From NCBI GenBank assembly GCA_021399405.1, contig JAAFKL010000102.1, positions 1 to 8,376 on the forward strand: a stretch of 8,376 nt of DNA, read 5' to 3'. This document shows positions 6,406 through 8,376 of the stretch, in pieces. How positions within the stretch are numbered: position 1 is the stretch's first letter; each line of letters starts with the position of its first letter. This DNA comes from Candidatus Heimdallarchaeota archaeon. GTDB lineage: Archaea > Asgardarchaeota > Heimdallarchaeia > Heimdallarchaeales > Kariarchaeaceae. The notes under the pieces were generated by a model. That model was not told where the DNA came from, did no database searches, and was given only the letters and a program-made list of their open reading frames with translations. Both the position numbers and the translations under genes were made by a program.

Positions 6406-6619
6406 TTAAGGGTACATTCATAATCTTGTTATTATGTATTCTACGACATTTAAATAAGGTTAGAGCTTTAAAATTGAACCTACAATAGCCTGTAATTGAT
6501 AAAATATTTTGACAAATAATTTTGATCTTATCAATATTCATTCAATCAATTATTTCTAAGTAAAGTATCAGCATATTTTATATCAAAATATTAAAATTAT
6601 TTAAACTGTATTGAATATT
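6406..6619. other. AT-rich upstream region of the 123-residue protein gene
   Basis: No gene seen. TATA-like candidates are TTTTATATC (6576-6584, implying a leader of about 14 bases) and TATTAAAAT (6589-6597, implying a leaderless start at 6620). The region is too AT-rich to decide between them. Confidence 0.4.
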
Positions 6620-6991
6620 ATGCATAAAATTCGTTTGAATCAGCGAGTAGAGAGTGTGTGTGGTGGTAATTTAGATGATATAAAACCCACTAAAGAGCAA
6701 CTGAAAAGAATTGAATCTTTCTCTGAGGAATTAACTGAAATTTGTGACATGTCACCGAAATCTGCAAACCAATTAATATTTTTCTCAATCACCAAGTGGC
6801 AAAATGAGACCAAATTATATTACAAAGATGGACTCAATATGTCTTATACTGAACGCCTAAAACATAAAGCAAAAATATTTGAGCTTGGTAAGGATTGTAT
6901 CTCCCAGCTTATTTCCTGTTCAGAAGAAATCGAAAGAGTCAACAAATTTATCGATAAAAAAATGTACGAGTATCTTTCACGATTGAGATAG
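6620..6991 (+). CDS. Hypothetical 123-residue charged helical protein
   Basis: A 123-residue soluble protein that I do not recognise. After a basic N-terminus (MHKIRLNQRVE) it looks almost wholly helical and charged. Predicted helices lie around residues 24-45 (EQLKRIESFSEELTEICDM), 48-65, 74-95, and a final long helix at about 95-121 (SEEIERVNKFIDKKMYEYL). There is no membrane segment, no CxxC pair and no DNA-binding motif that I can name. Four scattered Cys do not form a zinc site pattern. The ATG at 6620 is preferred over a TTG at 6611 because TATA-like candidates lie at suitable distance and ATG is the stronger start. The gene stands alone, 301 bases before the SNAP-like gene on the same strand. 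Its helical make-up would suit a partner or adaptor role, but that is only a guess. Confidence 0.65.
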   Translation: MHKIRLNQRVESVCGGNLDDIKPTKEQLKRIESFSEELTEICDMSPKSANQLIFFSITKWQNETKLYYKDGLNMSYTERLKHKAKIFELGKDCISQLISCSEEIERVNKFIDKKMYEYLSRLR

Positions 6992-7292
6992 CCTTAACAT
7001 TATAATCCATAAGCAGCATGTATTATTAAGCAGATCTGAATATTTAGAATTAAAATGATCTATCCTATTTTGGTTATCCAAACCCTACAGATGAAACTTT
7101 AATTAATGACCATAAAATTAGAGATTCTTAATCTCCAACCTGATGTAGGACAGAGATAAATCCCAAAAAAAGAGCTTGATAAAAAAATGGCTTATTGCCG
7201 ATCAAATTTCTAATTTTCTCTACGTTCATTTAAAATTTTATAATGAATAGGTATATTGAGCTACGGGGACAAAGTTTAACGTCTCTAAAAAA
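6992..7292. other. Intergenic region before the SNAP-like gene
   Basis: No gene is seen; the open frames are under 20 codons. It holds a small hairpin, GAGATT (7121-7126) and AATCTC (7130-7135) with a CTT loop. It also holds the promoter of the next gene. Confidence 0.45.
7225..7247 (+). promoter_or_regulatory. Palindromic TATA region of the SNAP-like gene
   Basis: TTCATT (7225-7230) and AATGAA (7242-7247) flank the palindromic core TAAAATTTTA (7231-7240). The whole is a near-symmetric element. The core is a plausible TATA box, placing a start near 7262 and a leader of about 30 bases before the ATG at 7293. The symmetry would let a dimeric repressor cover the TATA box, which is inference only. 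Confidence 0.4.
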
Positions 7293-8376
7293 ATGCAAGT
7301 GATTGATTTGAGTGAAGAATGCAAAGCGTTAGAGAAGAAAGCCAAAGGTATCGAAAAAGAGAATCCAACTGAGGCGATTGATCTTTACAAACAAGCATCA
7401 GAGTGTTTTGGTCATGATGACAATCTGAAAAACAAAAATTCAAATTTGGAAAAAGCTGCAAAATTAATCAGAGGATTAGGAAAGTCAACTGAAGATCCGA
7501 CTGAAGCATTAGATCATTACGAGGATTCATCATCAATTTATACTGAGATCGGTAAAGAGGGTGATGCGGAGAAAGTAATGGAGGAAGCATATCAGAAGTT
7601 TATAGTAGCTGCAAAATCGATTAGCTCTGAAGCTAGAAAGATGGATATTGCAGATGCTGCAGAACAACAATTCAAACTCGCAGCCGGCTATGCCGCTCTT
7701 GCCGGGGATGGTAAGCTTAGTAATAAATGCTGGATAGAGAGTGCAGATCAATTTTATAATGATGCAAAAGAAGTTGAAAATCCTAGAGAGGCATTTGAAG
7801 TCTTTAAACATGCAATTTTGAATTATAAAAAGGGAAAAGCAGATGAAAAATTCGATTTGTTGCTAACAAACGCTGCTGATAAATTTACAAAGAGAGGTTC
7901 AGAAATTCTAAAAACAAAGAAAACCTTAGCACTTGCAATTGATAATTTTCTTCAAGCAGAGAATATCTATCGTTTTATTAACTCTGATCAGAAATCACAA
8001 GAAAGTGATCTAAAAATTCAAGAAATTTGTGAGAGGATAGGTATGGCAAAAGATTCAATCATCCAATATCTTGAGAGTCAAGGAATAACTTCTGTTTCCT
8101 TCTCTGATCTACCTCTTCCATCTCGTCAACCTGATAAAGAAGATTTGCCTGTTCCTATAACTGATGTTGAACCTGTAGTTACAGATGTCATTGAAGATCA
8201 AGACCCTCTACCCTCTTTGCCTGAAGAGATCCCCGAAGTTGAAGAAAAGACTGAACCTAAAATAAGTACACCCGAAATTTCTCTTCCAATACCAAAATTA
8301 GTCACTGATGATGTTGAGGTCACAATTGAAGTAGATCCAATAATTGAGGCAGAACCAATAGTTGAAACAGAACCAA
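7293..8376 (+). CDS. SNAP/TPR-like helical repeat protein with acidic Pro-rich tail (partial, 3' end cut off)
   Basis: The frame is open from the ATG at 7293 to the window edge, giving 361 codons with no stop. An in-frame TGA at 7257-7259 leaves this ATG as the only good start. Residues 1 to about 265 are helix pairs rich in Ala and aromatic residues, with lines such as EAIDLYKQASECF, EALDHYEDSSSIYTEIG, AAEQQFKLAAGYAALAGD, CWIESADQFYNDAKE and ALAIDNFLQAENIYRFI. The spacing and the recurring 'A..Y..A...Y' look resemble alpha/gamma-SNAP and related TPR-like folds, which in eukaryotes recruit the NSF ATPase to SNARE complexes. Similarity is judged by eye only. From about residue 280 the chain becomes disordered, acidic and proline-rich (DLPVPITDVEPVVTDVIEDQ, PEEIPEVEEKTEP), ending in six-residue repeats of the type EPIVET. 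A tail of this kind is not part of known SNAPs. It has no membrane span within the window. What follows the tail is unseen. Confidence 0.85.
   Translation, partial: MQVIDLSEECKALEKKAKGIEKENPTEAIDLYKQASECFGHDDNLKNKNSNLEKAAKLIRGLGKSTEDPTEALDHYEDSSSIYTEIGKEGDAEKVMEEAYQKFIVAAKSISSEARKMDIADAAEQQFKLAAGYAALAGDGKLSNKCWIESADQFYNDAKEVENPREAFEVFKHAILNYKKGKADEKFDLLLTNAADKFTKRGSEILKTKKTLALAIDNFLQAENIYRFINSDQKSQESDLKIQEICERIGMAKDSIIQYLESQGITSVSFSDLPLPSRQPDKEDLPVPITDVEPVVTDVIEDQDPLPSLPEEIPEVEEKTEPKISTPEISLPIPKLVTDDVEVTIEVDPIIEAEPIVETEP
8334..8376 (+). repeat. 18-base tandem repeat in the acidic tail, running off the edge
   Basis: Two full units (8334-8351, 8352-8369) and a partial third (8370-8376) encode DPIIEA, EPIVET, EP. 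The third-position differences between units are few, suggesting recent duplication. More copies may lie beyond the window. Confidence 0.6.

Noticed and set aside
7533..7811. 92-codon minus-strand frame with Cys and Phe-rich segments
   Set aside because: Antisense to the SNAP-like protein, whose plus-strand frame runs unbroken through the region with clear helical repeats.

Overview
The window is AT-rich and reads as archaeal, most plausibly an Asgard-type archaeon; the phylum is an inference. Several genes have an archaeal TATA-like box centred about 25-27 bases before their start codon, which is the geometry of leaderless archaeal transcripts. Shine-Dalgarno motifs are almost absent. The gene content (a TrmO-type tRNA methyltransferase, several TPR proteins, an LRR-TPR fusion, a membrane protein with a C-terminal zinc ribbon, and a helical repeat protein resembling alpha-SNAP) fits genomes rich in eukaryote-like scaffold proteins. 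There are no insertion sequences, CRISPR arrays, rRNAs or recognisable tRNAs.

Layout. Positions 1-429 (+) hold a small Ala/Gly/Lys-rich amphipathic protein, possibly extending off the left edge. Positions 522-1313 (-) hold a four-helix membrane protein with a Gln/Pro-rich linker and zinc ribbon, convergent with the first gene. A roughly 380-base divergent spacer leads to trmO (1694-2143, +). A promoter region with phased TCGATA motifs precedes a 566-residue LRR-TPR protein (2407-4107, +). Convergent to it is a 66-residue two-helix membrane protein that starts with GTG (4155-4355, -). After a stretch without a convincing gene comes a 450-residue all-TPR protein (4690-6042, -). The next intergenic region holds a candidate 46-residue tail-anchored protein (6265-6405, +). 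A 123-residue helical protein of unknown function follows (6620-6991, +). Last is a SNAP/TPR-like protein with an acidic, proline-rich tail (7293 to the right edge, +), cut by the window end.

Most genes look like single transcription units with their own promoters, not operons, so joint function is not implied by co-transcription. The theme is protein-protein interaction scaffolds (three helical-repeat proteins) mixed with small membrane proteins. Only TrmO has an assignable enzymatic function. The most interesting points are the SNAP-like protein, the LRR-TPR fusion with an unrecognised N-terminal domain, the tail-anchored microprotein, and the phased TCGATA array.
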